A DNA stretch of 9,883 nt, from positions 1 through 9,883 of the forward strand of contig CALZEK010000035.1 of assembly GCA_945639745.1 (NCBI GenBank). Direction: 5' to 3'. Of the stretch, positions 1-6,001 are shown in pieces. Origin of the DNA: an uncultured Bacillaceae bacterium. GTDB taxonomy: Bacteria > Bacillota > Bacilli > Bacillales > Amphibacillaceae. Position numbers and translations under genes: made by a program. Positions within the stretch are counted from its first letter, which is position 1, and each line of letters starts with the position of its first letter. Under the pieces are notes generated by a model that searched no databases, was not told where the DNA came from, and saw nothing but the letters and a program-made list of their open reading frames with translations.

Positions 1-136
1 CAGCAATAATGTTTAATCCCATCATGCCATCAATTAAAAATAAAATCACAATCGAAGAAACACCGAGTGAGATAGCAATCGGAAAACCAATAAAAATTAA
101 ACCAAAAAAGATAACAAATAAAAGAAGAGCATTCAT
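1..136 (-). CDS. dctM: TRAP transporter large permease subunit (DctM), N-terminal fragment
   Basis: Only the first 45 codons are inside the window; the gene continues past the left edge. Translation gives MNALLLFVIFFGLIFIGFPI followed by AISLGVSS and another hydrophobic run. This is the typical start of the large 12-TM subunit of TRAP transporters, with a first helix ending in a G-x-P-I motif. The ATG lies in the sequence ATGA that also carries the dctQ stop codon, so the two are translationally coupled with a 4-nt overlap. A GGAGAG Shine-Dalgarno sits just upstream, inside the dctQ coding end. By family knowledge DctM forms the ion-coupled transport channel and works with DctQ and the DctP receptor encoded upstream. 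The substrate cannot be read from this fragment. Confidence 0.88.
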   Translation of the reverse strand, partial: MNALLLFVIFFGLIFIGFPIAISLGVSSIVILFLIDGMMGLNIIA

Positions 137-618
137 AAAGTATCCTCTCCTTTTACAGAAAGACTTTTCCATTCTTTAAACGTTGCTTCAATTGTCCGAA
201 ATGCACATAATCCTGCACCAATCGGTAATGCCATGGAGAAGATCCAACGTGGCCAAGCCAGTGCCGGTGTTGTTGCATTAATTTTCATTTGAAATTGCAT
301 CATGTCAATCCCATAATAAACGATAATTAAAAAAAAGATAACCGATATAAGTCCTATAAAACCAATTAAAACCCGTCTTAACAAAGAAGAGACTTTCTCT
401 AAAATTAAAGAAAAACCAAGATGTGCGTGTAAACGCACACCTATGGCTGCTCCAACAAATGTTAGAAATACAAATAAATTGACTGTTACTTCTTCTGTAA
501 AAGCAAGTGAGATATCAAAAAAGTTTCTTGTGATTACATTTATAAAGGCTATAACTGACATTGTTAAGAGGGTAAATACTACAATTACTTCTTCCAATCT
601 ACCAAGCCACTTACTCAT
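133..618 (-). CDS. dctQ: TRAP transporter small permease subunit (DctQ)
   Basis: The product is 161 aa, normal for this family, with four hydrophobic segments (about residues 9-30, 43-63, 82-102 and 125-145). It carries the conserved small-subunit pattern of an early N-V-x-x-R-N helix followed by T-E-E and a FVFLTFVGAA helix. DctQ bridges the periplasmic-type receptor and the large channel subunit in the membrane. Start choice: a GTG three codons further upstream (627) is in frame, but it lies inside the AAGGTGG sequence that serves as Shine-Dalgarno for the ATG at 618 (5-nt spacing), so 618 is preferred. The gene follows dctP by 18 nt and overlaps dctM by 4 nt, as expected for one dctPQM operon. 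Confidence 0.88.
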   Translation of the reverse strand: MSKWLGRLEEVIVVFTLLTMSVIAFINVITRNFFDISLAFTEEVTVNLFVFLTFVGAAIGVRLHAHLGFSLILEKVSSLLRRVLIGFIGLISVIFFLIIVYYGIDMMQFQMKINATTPALAWPRWIFSMALPIGAGLCAFRTIEATFKEWKSLSVKGEDTL

Positions 619-636
619 ATTTACCACCTTTTCTAA

Positions 637-1659
637 TTAAGATTTAAATGCATCGAGTAAATCTTCACCCCAAATTGATTCATATTTTTCAAAAACAGGT
701 TCAACTGCTTCGCGGTAAGCTTCAATTTCTTCTTCATTAGGGTAATAGAAATTCAAGCCTGCTTCTTCTAATTCTTCAATTTGTTCTTTTTCTCGTTCAC
801 GTGTTATTTCTACTTGATAAGCTGCTGCTTCTTTTCCAAGCTCTTTAAATAATGCTTGATCTTCTTCACTTAATGAATCATATAAATCTTTATTAATCCC
901 TAAGACAAGTGGATCATATGAATAGTTCCACATAGTAATATAATCTTGTACTTCATTTAGTTTAGATGAGTAAATAACGTCAATTGGATTTTCTTGACCA
1001 TCAATTGTACCTTGTTGTAGCGCTGTAAATACTTCTGAGAATGTCATCGTTGCTGGATCAGCACCTAGTGCTCTAAACAAATCTGTATACATTGTAATTC
1101 CTGGAATACGAATTTTAAGGCCATCAAGATCTTCTGGACCTTTAATTTCTTTGACGCCATTTGTTATTTGTCTAAAACCATTTTCTCCATAACCTAATGG
1201 CTCGACATTTTTTTCACGTACAACTTCTTCTAACATTTCACCAGCCTTACCATTAAATGCTTCATCTGCATCTTCTAAGTCATCAAAGATAAATGGTGCT
1301 GATGCAACGCCAAAACGATCATCTAATACTGAGTAAATAATCGTTGAGTTAAATGTTAAATCAATATTACCTTTAGATAATAATTCAACAGCTTTACCCG
1401 AATCACCACCTGATAGTTGTTCATTTGCAAATACATCGATAGTTATACGTCCATCCGTTTCTTTTTCAATATCTTCTGCTAGTTTTTCAGCACCTAAAAA
1501 CCAAGTCGACGTCTCGCTTGTTGTCACTGACATTTCTAAATTTAATTCTTCCGCTTCATCGTTTTCTGATGATTCCTTTGCTTCATCATCATTCGATGAA
1601 CATGCACTAATAATTAGTAATATGCCTAACACCATTAATATGTATTTAAATCTTTTCAA
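637..1659 (-). CDS. dctP: TRAP transporter solute-binding lipoprotein (DctP family)
   Basis: The product is 340 aa. A lysine/arginine start and a hydrophobic stretch end in I-S-A-C, a lipobox with the lipidated Cys at residue 20; an acidic linker rich in S, N, D and E follows. In a Gram-positive this anchors the receptor outside the membrane. DctP-family hallmarks are GFRQITN (Arg163), KIRIPG (Arg184, the position of the Arg that salt-bridges a substrate carboxylate in characterised members) and QGTIDGQENP (216-225). The substrate is therefore probably an organic acid; which one is not visible. The start is TTG, preceded by AAAGGGGG at good spacing. It heads the dctPQM operon, separated from the upstream monooxygenase gene by a terminator and probably controlled by the inverted repeat at 1686-1707. 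Confidence 0.9.
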   Translation of the reverse strand: MKRFKYILMVLGILLIISACSSNDDEAKESSENDEAEELNLEMSVTTSETSTWFLGAEKLAEDIEKETDGRITIDVFANEQLSGGDSGKAVELLSKGNIDLTFNSTIIYSVLDDRFGVASAPFIFDDLEDADEAFNGKAGEMLEEVVREKNVEPLGYGENGFRQITNGVKEIKGPEDLDGLKIRIPGITMYTDLFRALGADPATMTFSEVFTALQQGTIDGQENPIDVIYSSKLNEVQDYITMWNYSYDPLVLGINKDLYDSLSEEDQALFKELGKEAAAYQVEITREREKEQIEELEEAGLNFYYPNEEEIEAYREAVEPVFEKYESIWGEDLLDAFKS

Positions 1660-1685
1660 TTTAATTCCCCCTTTAATTTTTTAGA

Positions 1686-1707
1686 ATAATCTGATTTGTC
1701 AGATTAT
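1686..1707 (-). promoter_or_regulatory. Candidate operator and -10 region of dctPQM
   Basis: A perfect inverted repeat, ATAATCTGA-4 nt-TCAGATTAT, lies 27 nt upstream of the dctP start. Read on the minus strand, a perfect TATAAT (1703-1708) overlaps its upstream arm, so a bound protein would block RNA polymerase. No convincing -35 at 16-18 bp was found, which would suit an activated or weak promoter. Size and symmetry resemble operators of GntR-type regulators, which often control TRAP operons; this is inference, since no regulator gene is in view. Confidence 0.55.
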
Positions 1708-1767
1708 AATCTAAAGTATTACAATATTAGCATAATTTATCCTCTAATGCTACGCTCAACTATCTCT

Positions 1768-1824
1768 TTAAAAATAAAAAACTCTTAGCAGCATTTAATC
1801 ATTAAATGCTTCTGCTAAGAGTTT
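1768..1824 (-). terminator. Intrinsic terminator of the monooxygenase gene, overlapping its stop codon
   Basis: On the minus strand a 12-bp stem (AAACTCTTAGCA with TGCTAAGAGTTT) encloses a second 9-bp pairing (GCATTTAAT with ATTAAATGC), with a 3-nt bulge and a 1-nt loop, followed by a T-rich tail. The last codons and the TAA of the gene form part of the hairpin. It separates this transcript from dctPQM. Confidence 0.85.
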
Positions 1825-2814
1825 AATTGCTTGTTTACGTGTATTGAATCCTGGCATTAATGGAATACAAAGAATTTCATCTGCCCCAAATGTGTTAATT
1901 AATAGATCTAATTGATTACGGACACTTTTTTTATCGCCTACGATCATACGTTTTCGATTTGCTTGAATGCTTTCGCGCTCTTTTTCTGTATAATAATGCG
2001 CTCTAGCCGTTTCAACAGATGGAAATGCTTTGTAATAACTGAAATTATCTAGAGCAAGTAACCAATAATCAAGCGCTTCTGCATATGCTTCTGCTGCTTC
2101 ATTTGTTTCGGCAATCACAACAAAGGGTGAAATAGAGACAATTGGTTCTGATAAAAATTGTGAAGGTTTAAATGCTTCCCGGTAGGTCTTTGTTGCATGA
2201 ATACCTATTTCAAACATCCGCTCATTCAGCAAAGGAAATATCCCGAGTGTGTAGCCAATACCAAGATCCGCAGCCATTTGTGCGCGTCTGACACTTGTTG
2301 ATAAAACTGACATATGAGGTGTCGTTGGTATGACTGGATTTGCTGTGATACCTGCAAATCGATGCGTTGAATCTATTTGATCTGTTAAATAAAGAGTCAA
2401 ATCTTCAATCGCTTGGCCATAATTTAATTTTTGTTCTTTTTTTTCATTTAATGTTTGATTAACAAGGGGTGTCCCAACTGTATTACCAACACCTAAATCA
2501 ATCCGATTTGGATGAAATGCTTCAAGCATTCTAAAGTTTTCAGCAACTTTATAAGGACTGTAATGTGGTAACATCACACCACCCGATCCAATTCGAATCT
2601 TACTTGTCGCATCAGCAAGTCGCATCATTAACATTTCAGGTGAGCTACTGGCAAAGGCTGGCACATCATGATGTTCAGCCACCCAAAAGCGAGTATAGCC
2701 TAATTTTTCAGCTAGTTGAGCAAGTTCTATTGTATTATTTAATGCTTCTATTGCATGACTTCCTTCATCAATTTGCGCATAATCTAAAATCCCAAGCTTA
2801 ACGATATATATCAC
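1795..2814 (-). CDS. LLM-class flavin-dependent oxidoreductase (luciferase-like monooxygenase)
   Basis: The 339-aa product is a single-domain bacterial-luciferase-like TIM-barrel enzyme that uses reduced flavin and oxygen; the substrate is unknown. Visible family motifs are KLGILDYAQIDEG at the N-terminus, RFWVAEHHD (42-50), IRIGSGGVMLPHYSPYKVAE (73-92), HPNRIDLGVG (101-110) and a late GADEILCIPLMPG strand-helix junction. These fit the 'group 1' LLM subfamily of Firmicutes. The only usable start in frame is GTG at 2814; it has no good Shine-Dalgarno at normal spacing, and a 6-codon ORF ends on its first base (see findings). It is transcribed from a strong promoter (2844-2872) divergent from the membrane protein/deaminase operon and ends in its own terminator. 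Such enzymes need a flavin reductase; one is encoded at 8219, but a link is only conjecture. Confidence 0.88.
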   Translation of the reverse strand: MIYIVKLGILDYAQIDEGSHAIEALNNTIELAQLAEKLGYTRFWVAEHHDVPAFASSSPEMLMMRLADATSKIRIGSGGVMLPHYSPYKVAENFRMLEAFHPNRIDLGVGNTVGTPLVNQTLNEKKEQKLNYGQAIEDLTLYLTDQIDSTHRFAGITANPVIPTTPHMSVLSTSVRRAQMAADLGIGYTLGIFPLLNERMFEIGIHATKTYREAFKPSQFLSEPIVSISPFVVIAETNEAAEAYAEALDYWLLALDNFSYYKAFPSVETARAHYYTEKERESIQANRKRMIVGDKKSVRNQLDLLINTFGADEILCIPLMPGFNTRKQAIKLLAEAFND

Positions 2815-2843
2815 TACTTTCTTATTGGGTTCATTCTCGTTTA

Positions 2844-2872
2844 AGTATAGCTCTCTAAATAAGCATTATCAA
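2844..2872 (-). promoter_or_regulatory. Sigma-A promoter of the LLM monooxygenase gene
   Basis: Read on the minus strand: TTGATA (2872-2867), a 17-bp spacer, then TATACT (2849-2844), with 5 of 6 consensus matches in each box. The predicted transcription start near 2837 gives a leader of only about 22 nt. Confidence 0.7.
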
Positions 2873-2894
2873 TTAAAGACTTATATGATATGAT
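2866..2894 (+). promoter_or_regulatory. Promoter of the membrane protein/deaminase operon
   Basis: TTATCA (2866-2871, 4 of 6), a 17-bp spacer, then TATGAT (2889-2894, 5 of 6). The -35 box coincides with that of the divergent monooxygenase promoter apart from one base at each end, so the two polymerases cannot both bind. The start codon follows about 30 nt after the predicted transcription start, behind a GGAGGAGG Shine-Dalgarno. Confidence 0.5.
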
Positions 2895-2929
2895 GAGTTT
2901 TAAAAATCAGGTTTGGAGGAGGTAGAATA

Positions 2930-3847
2930 ATGAATTTTCTTAATTTGTCATTACCATGGATTGTCAATATATTGATTTTATTGATTTGGCTGTCTGCTAG
3001 CTTCATTTTATTCTATCTTTTTTTGTATATAGTCGATTCAGAAAAAACTCGTTCATTTATCAGATCTTCTCTACGTAAATTAACTAATCTAAAATATTTA
3101 ACTCCTATTTGGCAAATAGTTTATCCCATTTATTTGCGTGTTAAGCAATGGCTGACAAAAGATTTCAGAGGTTTTTTTAGATTTATCTTTCTAAATTTAT
3201 TTAAGATTATTTTCTATTTATTTATTATTATCATTGCTATTACATTGACTTTAAGTATTATTAATTACGCTTCGCATCCTGAGATAATTGAAAGATGGAT
3301 TGTCTACTTAGTAATTTTTTTGGTGTTTATGTATATTTTTTCCCTTATTATATTCATATTTAAATTAATGGGATATACTTTAACTGACACTTACAAATCA
3401 ATAAATAAATTAGAAATACTTGTGAATCAATCTAATAAAAATGAAATGAGACAATTATCGGTAAAAATAATGAGTTACACTATTATTATTTTAATTTCGC
3501 CTGTTCTTATTTTCAGCTTGATCTACGGTGTAGTTGCTTTCATACTTCAAGATCTGTCTTTAGACTATTTAATACATAAAGAAAATTTACAATTTGCTTT
3601 AAATACCGCTTTCCCTAATCTCATGAGTGATTCTTTTATAAGTCACAGTACTATTTATCAAAATATCAATGTGCCATATATTAAGAAGCTATGTATTGAT
3701 ACCACACATATTTCATGGTTAAATTATATCACCGTCGCTCAACACATTGTTCAAAAATTAGTCGATGTTTTTGTGATCGGTTATATTGCAAGTTCAATTA
3801 TACAAATATTTAATAAACCAGAAAGAAAAGAGGGTAATCATGATTAA
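2930..3847 (+). CDS. Multi-pass membrane protein of unknown function
   Basis: I do not recognise this 305-aa protein. It has four clear hydrophobic helices (about residues 9-35, 84-112, 122-147 and 181-207) and a probable fifth near the C-terminus (270-293). Basic stretches lie at 39-55 and 69-84, a hydrophilic segment at 150-178, and a polar loop at 208-268 that may be extracytoplasmic and contains one Cys (255). No ATPase, kinase or protease motif is visible, and it is far too short and dissimilar for the 12-TM cytosine permease CodB. The gene is visibly more AT-rich than its neighbours, with long T-runs. Its start has an excellent GGAGGAGG site, so it is well translated. Its last eight bases overlap the deaminase start, which implies coupled translation and a possible functional link to pyrimidine uptake or sensing; that link is inference. 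Confidence 0.8.
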   Translation: MNFLNLSLPWIVNILILLIWLSASFILFYLFLYIVDSEKTRSFIRSSLRKLTNLKYLTPIWQIVYPIYLRVKQWLTKDFRGFFRFIFLNLFKIIFYLFIIIIAITLTLSIINYASHPEIIERWIVYLVIFLVFMYIFSLIIFIFKLMGYTLTDTYKSINKLEILVNQSNKNEMRQLSVKIMSYTIIILISPVLIFSLIYGVVAFILQDLSLDYLIHKENLQFALNTAFPNLMSDSFISHSTIYQNINVPYIKKLCIDTTHISWLNYITVAQHIVQKLVDVFVIGYIASSIIQIFNKPERKEGNHD

Positions 3848-5102
3848 AAAATACGTAAATGCACATATATATGGAAATAGCGAAGCAGATGAAATTCTAA
3901 TTGAAAATCGTCAGTTTAAAGCAGTTGGTAATAACTTACCTGAAGCTGATGAAGTGATTGATTTAGAAGGTCGTCTTGTTTTACCGCCTTATGTTGATCC
4001 ACACCTTCATCTTGATTATATATTCTCAGGTCTTGGTGAAGGTAATGCGAATATTTCTGGTACATTGTTTGAAGGCATTCAGCGCTGGAGTGATAATAAA
4101 AAATCACTCACTGAAGAGATGGTTCGTGAACGTGCACTTAAAGGGATTCAAAAGGAATTGAATCACGGAGTCCAATTCATTCGGACACATGTCGATATTA
4201 CCGATCCAAATTTAACAGGTATGAAAGCTTTAATTAAACTGCGTGAAGAATTAAAAGACATTGTTACTATACAACTTGTTGCCTTTCCTCAAGAGGGCTT
4301 CTTTAGATATCAAGGAGCTGAAGCTTTAATGATTAAAGCACTTGAAATGGGGGCTGATGTTCTTGGTGGTATTCCACACTTTGAAATTTCTTATGAGCAC
4401 GGGGTTGAATCACTCAAACGCATTGTTGATTTAGCGATTAAATACAATGTGATGATTGATATTCATTGTGATGAAAATGATGATCCAAATAGCCGCTTCT
4501 TAGAAGTATTAAATGCATTTGTGATGGAAAAAGATTATGGGAAATACACTACAGCAAGTCATACAACTAGTTTTGGCTCAGTTGAAAACAGTTATGCTAA
4601 TAAAATGCTCGGGCTATTTAAAGAGTCACAAATCAATTTTATTTCTTGTCCAACTGAAAATGCTCATCTTCAAGGGCGTGGTGACACCTATCCTAAACGT
4701 CGCGGACTCACACGCGTGAAAGAGTTACTTGCTAATGGAAATAACGTGGCATTCGCCCAAGATTCAATAGCTGATTACTGGTATCCATTAGGTAATGGAA
4801 ATATGATGAATATTTTAGATAACGGCATCCATTTAGCACATTACACACATATTGATGAAATAAATAAAGCCTTTGATTTAATCACTTATCATGGCGCAAA
4901 TATCATGCGTGTGAATGACGCATATGGCATTGAAGAAGGAAAGCCTGCCAATTTCATCGTCTTAGATGCTAAAGATCCATACGAGGCGATTCGTGAACGA
5001 GCTGAAGTACTTATGTCGATTCGTCATGGTGAATATATTTTTAAGCGTGAAGTCCGTAAAAATGAACTAGCAATTGATTTATTAAGCGAATCAACCAAAT
5101 AA
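3840..5102 (+). CDS. codA: CodA-family cytosine deaminase (amidohydrolase); possible 5-methylcytosine specificity
   Basis: The 420-aa protein aligns with E. coli cytosine deaminase along its full length, including LFEGI-RW, RTHVD, VAFPQEG, IPHFE, HCDE, ASHTT, LQGR-DTYPKRRG-TRVKE and WYPLG. Metal and catalytic residues are all present: His55 and His57 (HxH), Gln151, His209, Glu212, His241 and Asp308, equivalent to E. coli 61, 63, 156, 214, 217, 246 and 313. The next residue, equivalent to Asp314 of CodA, is Ser309, and His312 of CodA is Gln307. Loss of Asp314 marks homologues shown to deaminate 5-methylcytosine to thymine, so the substrate may be 5-methylcytosine as well as, or instead of, cytosine. 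The start chosen is the ATG at 3840 behind GAGGG, matching the family N-terminus; an in-frame ATG at 3786 lies inside the upstream gene and would add a non-homologous 18 residues. No codB permease is adjacent. Confidence 0.9.
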   Translation: MIKKYVNAHIYGNSEADEILIENRQFKAVGNNLPEADEVIDLEGRLVLPPYVDPHLHLDYIFSGLGEGNANISGTLFEGIQRWSDNKKSLTEEMVRERALKGIQKELNHGVQFIRTHVDITDPNLTGMKALIKLREELKDIVTIQLVAFPQEGFFRYQGAEALMIKALEMGADVLGGIPHFEISYEHGVESLKRIVDLAIKYNVMIDIHCDENDDPNSRFLEVLNAFVMEKDYGKYTTASHTTSFGSVENSYANKMLGLFKESQINFISCPTENAHLQGRGDTYPKRRGLTRVKELLANGNNVAFAQDSIADYWYPLGNGNMMNILDNGIHLAHYTHIDEINKAFDLITYHGANIMRVNDAYGIEEGKPANFIVLDAKDPYEAIRERAEVLMSIRHGEYIFKREVRKNELAIDLLSESTK

Positions 5103-5140
5103 AATGTCGCACTTAACGCCATGTTAAGTGCGACATTTTT
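5101..5140. terminator. Bidirectional terminator between codA and the TPR gene
   Basis: A 17-bp perfect stem (5101-5117 with 5123-5139) has a 5-nt loop GCCAT. It ends in a T run on the plus strand and in TTTTATTT on the minus strand, so it can serve both converging genes. Confidence 0.92.
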
Positions 5141-5154
5141 CATATGTAATATCA

Positions 5155-5745
5155 TTAAACAATATATAATCTCAGTACTTCAACTTCATCTATTTTATCC
5201 CAATAAATTTGGTTACGTAAAACTTGATAACCCATGGGGATATAACGATTTAATTCAATATCTTCAAATTCTTTAGGTGTGATTCGGATACTTTCAAACT
5301 TAGACTGAACCGAACCATCTCCTAATATTTGCGCGTAATAAATTTCAGCATAATCTTTAAAATCCGGTTCTTGTTTAAATACTTCTTTATCATCTAAATA
5401 TGTGTGACCTACATGTTTTGGTAAGGCAGCCGTGTAATAGAGTAAATCGCCAATCATATGAGGAAATTGATTCGCTTTATCTTTAGGGACTGCATCAAGC
5501 AAATCACGGACATACTCATCGCCTTTTTTAAATTTTTTAAATTCTAAATGTAAATATAAATGAGCAGAAGCTAAATAAAATTGTAGGGCTAAATCTTTTT
5601 GTTTATTTAAATAGTATGTTTTAGCTGCTGATTGTAAAACTTTAATCGTTACGCCTTTTTTAACAATTTGTTTTTGGTAATATTTAATTGCTAAATTAAA
5701 ATCTTTCTTCTTTTTCGCTTCAATAGCTAAGCTTATATAATCCAT
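5155..5745 (-). CDS. TPR-like (tetratricopeptide) protein of unknown role
   Basis: A soluble, Lys/Tyr-rich protein of 196 aa without signal peptide or membrane helix. The first about 70 residues form two helix pairs with TPR character: ISLAIEAKKKKDFNLAIKYY (residues 4-23) and an A-K-T-Y-Y-L-N-K-Q-K-D-L-A-L-Q-F-Y pair at 41-57, both with the small/large spacing of TPR helices A and B. The remaining 125 residues have no recognised motif. TPR units usually bind other proteins; no partner can be named. The start is well supported by GGGGGAGG 3 nt before the ATG. The gene stands alone between a shared terminator and the long divergent region upstream of sodA. No catalytic motif was seen. Confidence 0.72.
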   Translation of the reverse strand: MDYISLAIEAKKKKDFNLAIKYYQKQIVKKGVTIKVLQSAAKTYYLNKQKDLALQFYLASAHLYLHLEFKKFKKGDEYVRDLLDAVPKDKANQFPHMIGDLLYYTAALPKHVGHTYLDDKEVFKQEPDFKDYAEIYYAQILGDGSVQSKFESIRITPKEFEDIELNRYIPMGYQVLRNQIYWDKIDEVEVLRLYIV

Positions 5746-5831
5746 CTTCCTCCCCCTTTTAATGTATTTTTATTTTTATTATTATGTATATTAATTAACA
5801 ACTTTTTCCAGTCATATTTCTTATTCTATAT

Positions 5832-5879
5832 CATTTAATAAAATAAGTTAAGCGTTTTCATGATTTATTTTATTAAATG
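5832..5879. repeat. 15-bp perfect inverted repeat upstream of sodA
   Basis: Arms 5832-5846 and 5865-5879 (CATTTAATAAAATAA and its exact complement) flank an 18-nt spacer. The arms are almost pure A/T and no T-run follows, so it is more likely a binding site or DNA-bending element than a terminator. Confidence 0.6.
5846..5861 (-). promoter_or_regulatory. Weak cre-like site (possible CcpA binding)
   Basis: On the minus strand ATGAAAACGCTTAACT matches the first half and centre of the catabolite-responsive element consensus (TG-N-AA-N-CG) but lacks the final CA. It sits in the spacer of the 5832-5879 inverted repeat. It may be coincidental. Confidence 0.25.
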
Positions 5880-5921
5880 TTCAATATTAACAAAATCCTA
5901 ACATGACTTTTTACTTATCGG

Positions 5922-5950
5922 TTGACTCAGATTCATTTTTATTATATGTT
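5922..5950 (+). promoter_or_regulatory. Probable sodA promoter
   Basis: TTGACT (5922-5927, 5 of 6), a 17-bp spacer, then TATGTT (5945-5950, 4 of 6). The predicted start near 5957 leaves a leader of about 45 nt before the sodA ATG. Confidence 0.6.
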
Positions 5951-5965
5951 GTACGTACGCAACAT
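5946..5965. promoter_or_regulatory. Candidate operator on the sodA -10/start region
   Basis: ATGTTG-TACGTACG-CAACAT: 6-bp arms and an 8-nt spacer that itself contains the palindrome TACGTA. It overlaps the -10 box and the predicted transcription start, the usual place for a repressor. The sequence does not match PerR or Fur boxes as I know them. Confidence 0.45.
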
Positions 5966-6001
5966 TTATAGCTATTAGAAACATATGAGAGGAGGAAAAT
6001 C

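Larger units (their letters stand above)
5746..6001. other. Divergent intergenic region between the TPR gene and sodA
   Basis: 256 bp of very AT-rich non-coding DNA. It holds a 15-bp inverted repeat (5832-5879) with a cre-like core, the sodA promoter (5922-5950) and a 20-bp dyad on its -10 box (5946-5965). No clear promoter for the leftward TPR gene and no small ORF with a ribosome site was found. Confidence 0.6.

Noticed and set aside
619..627. GTG at 627 as dctQ start.
   Set aside because: The GTG is part of the AAGGTGG Shine-Dalgarno for the ATG at 618, which has better spacing and a normal family N-terminus.
443..640. Plus-strand ORF of 65 codons opposite dctQ, and similar short ORFs opposite or inside the LLM, codA, permease, reductase and FtsX genes.
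   Set aside because: No ribosome sites, no recognisable protein features, and each lies within a well-supported gene in another frame.
3526..3810. Potassium-channel-like pore (helix, polar loop, helix) at the C-terminal part of the 305-aa membrane protein.
   Set aside because: No selectivity filter of the T-x-G-Y-G or similar type is present; the resemblance is only in helix layout.
3786..3839. Longer N-terminus for the cytosine deaminase from the in-frame ATG at 3786.
   Set aside because: It lies within the membrane protein gene, lacks a ribosome site, and adds residues with no counterpart in CodA; the ATG at 3840 has GAGGG and gives the family-typical start.
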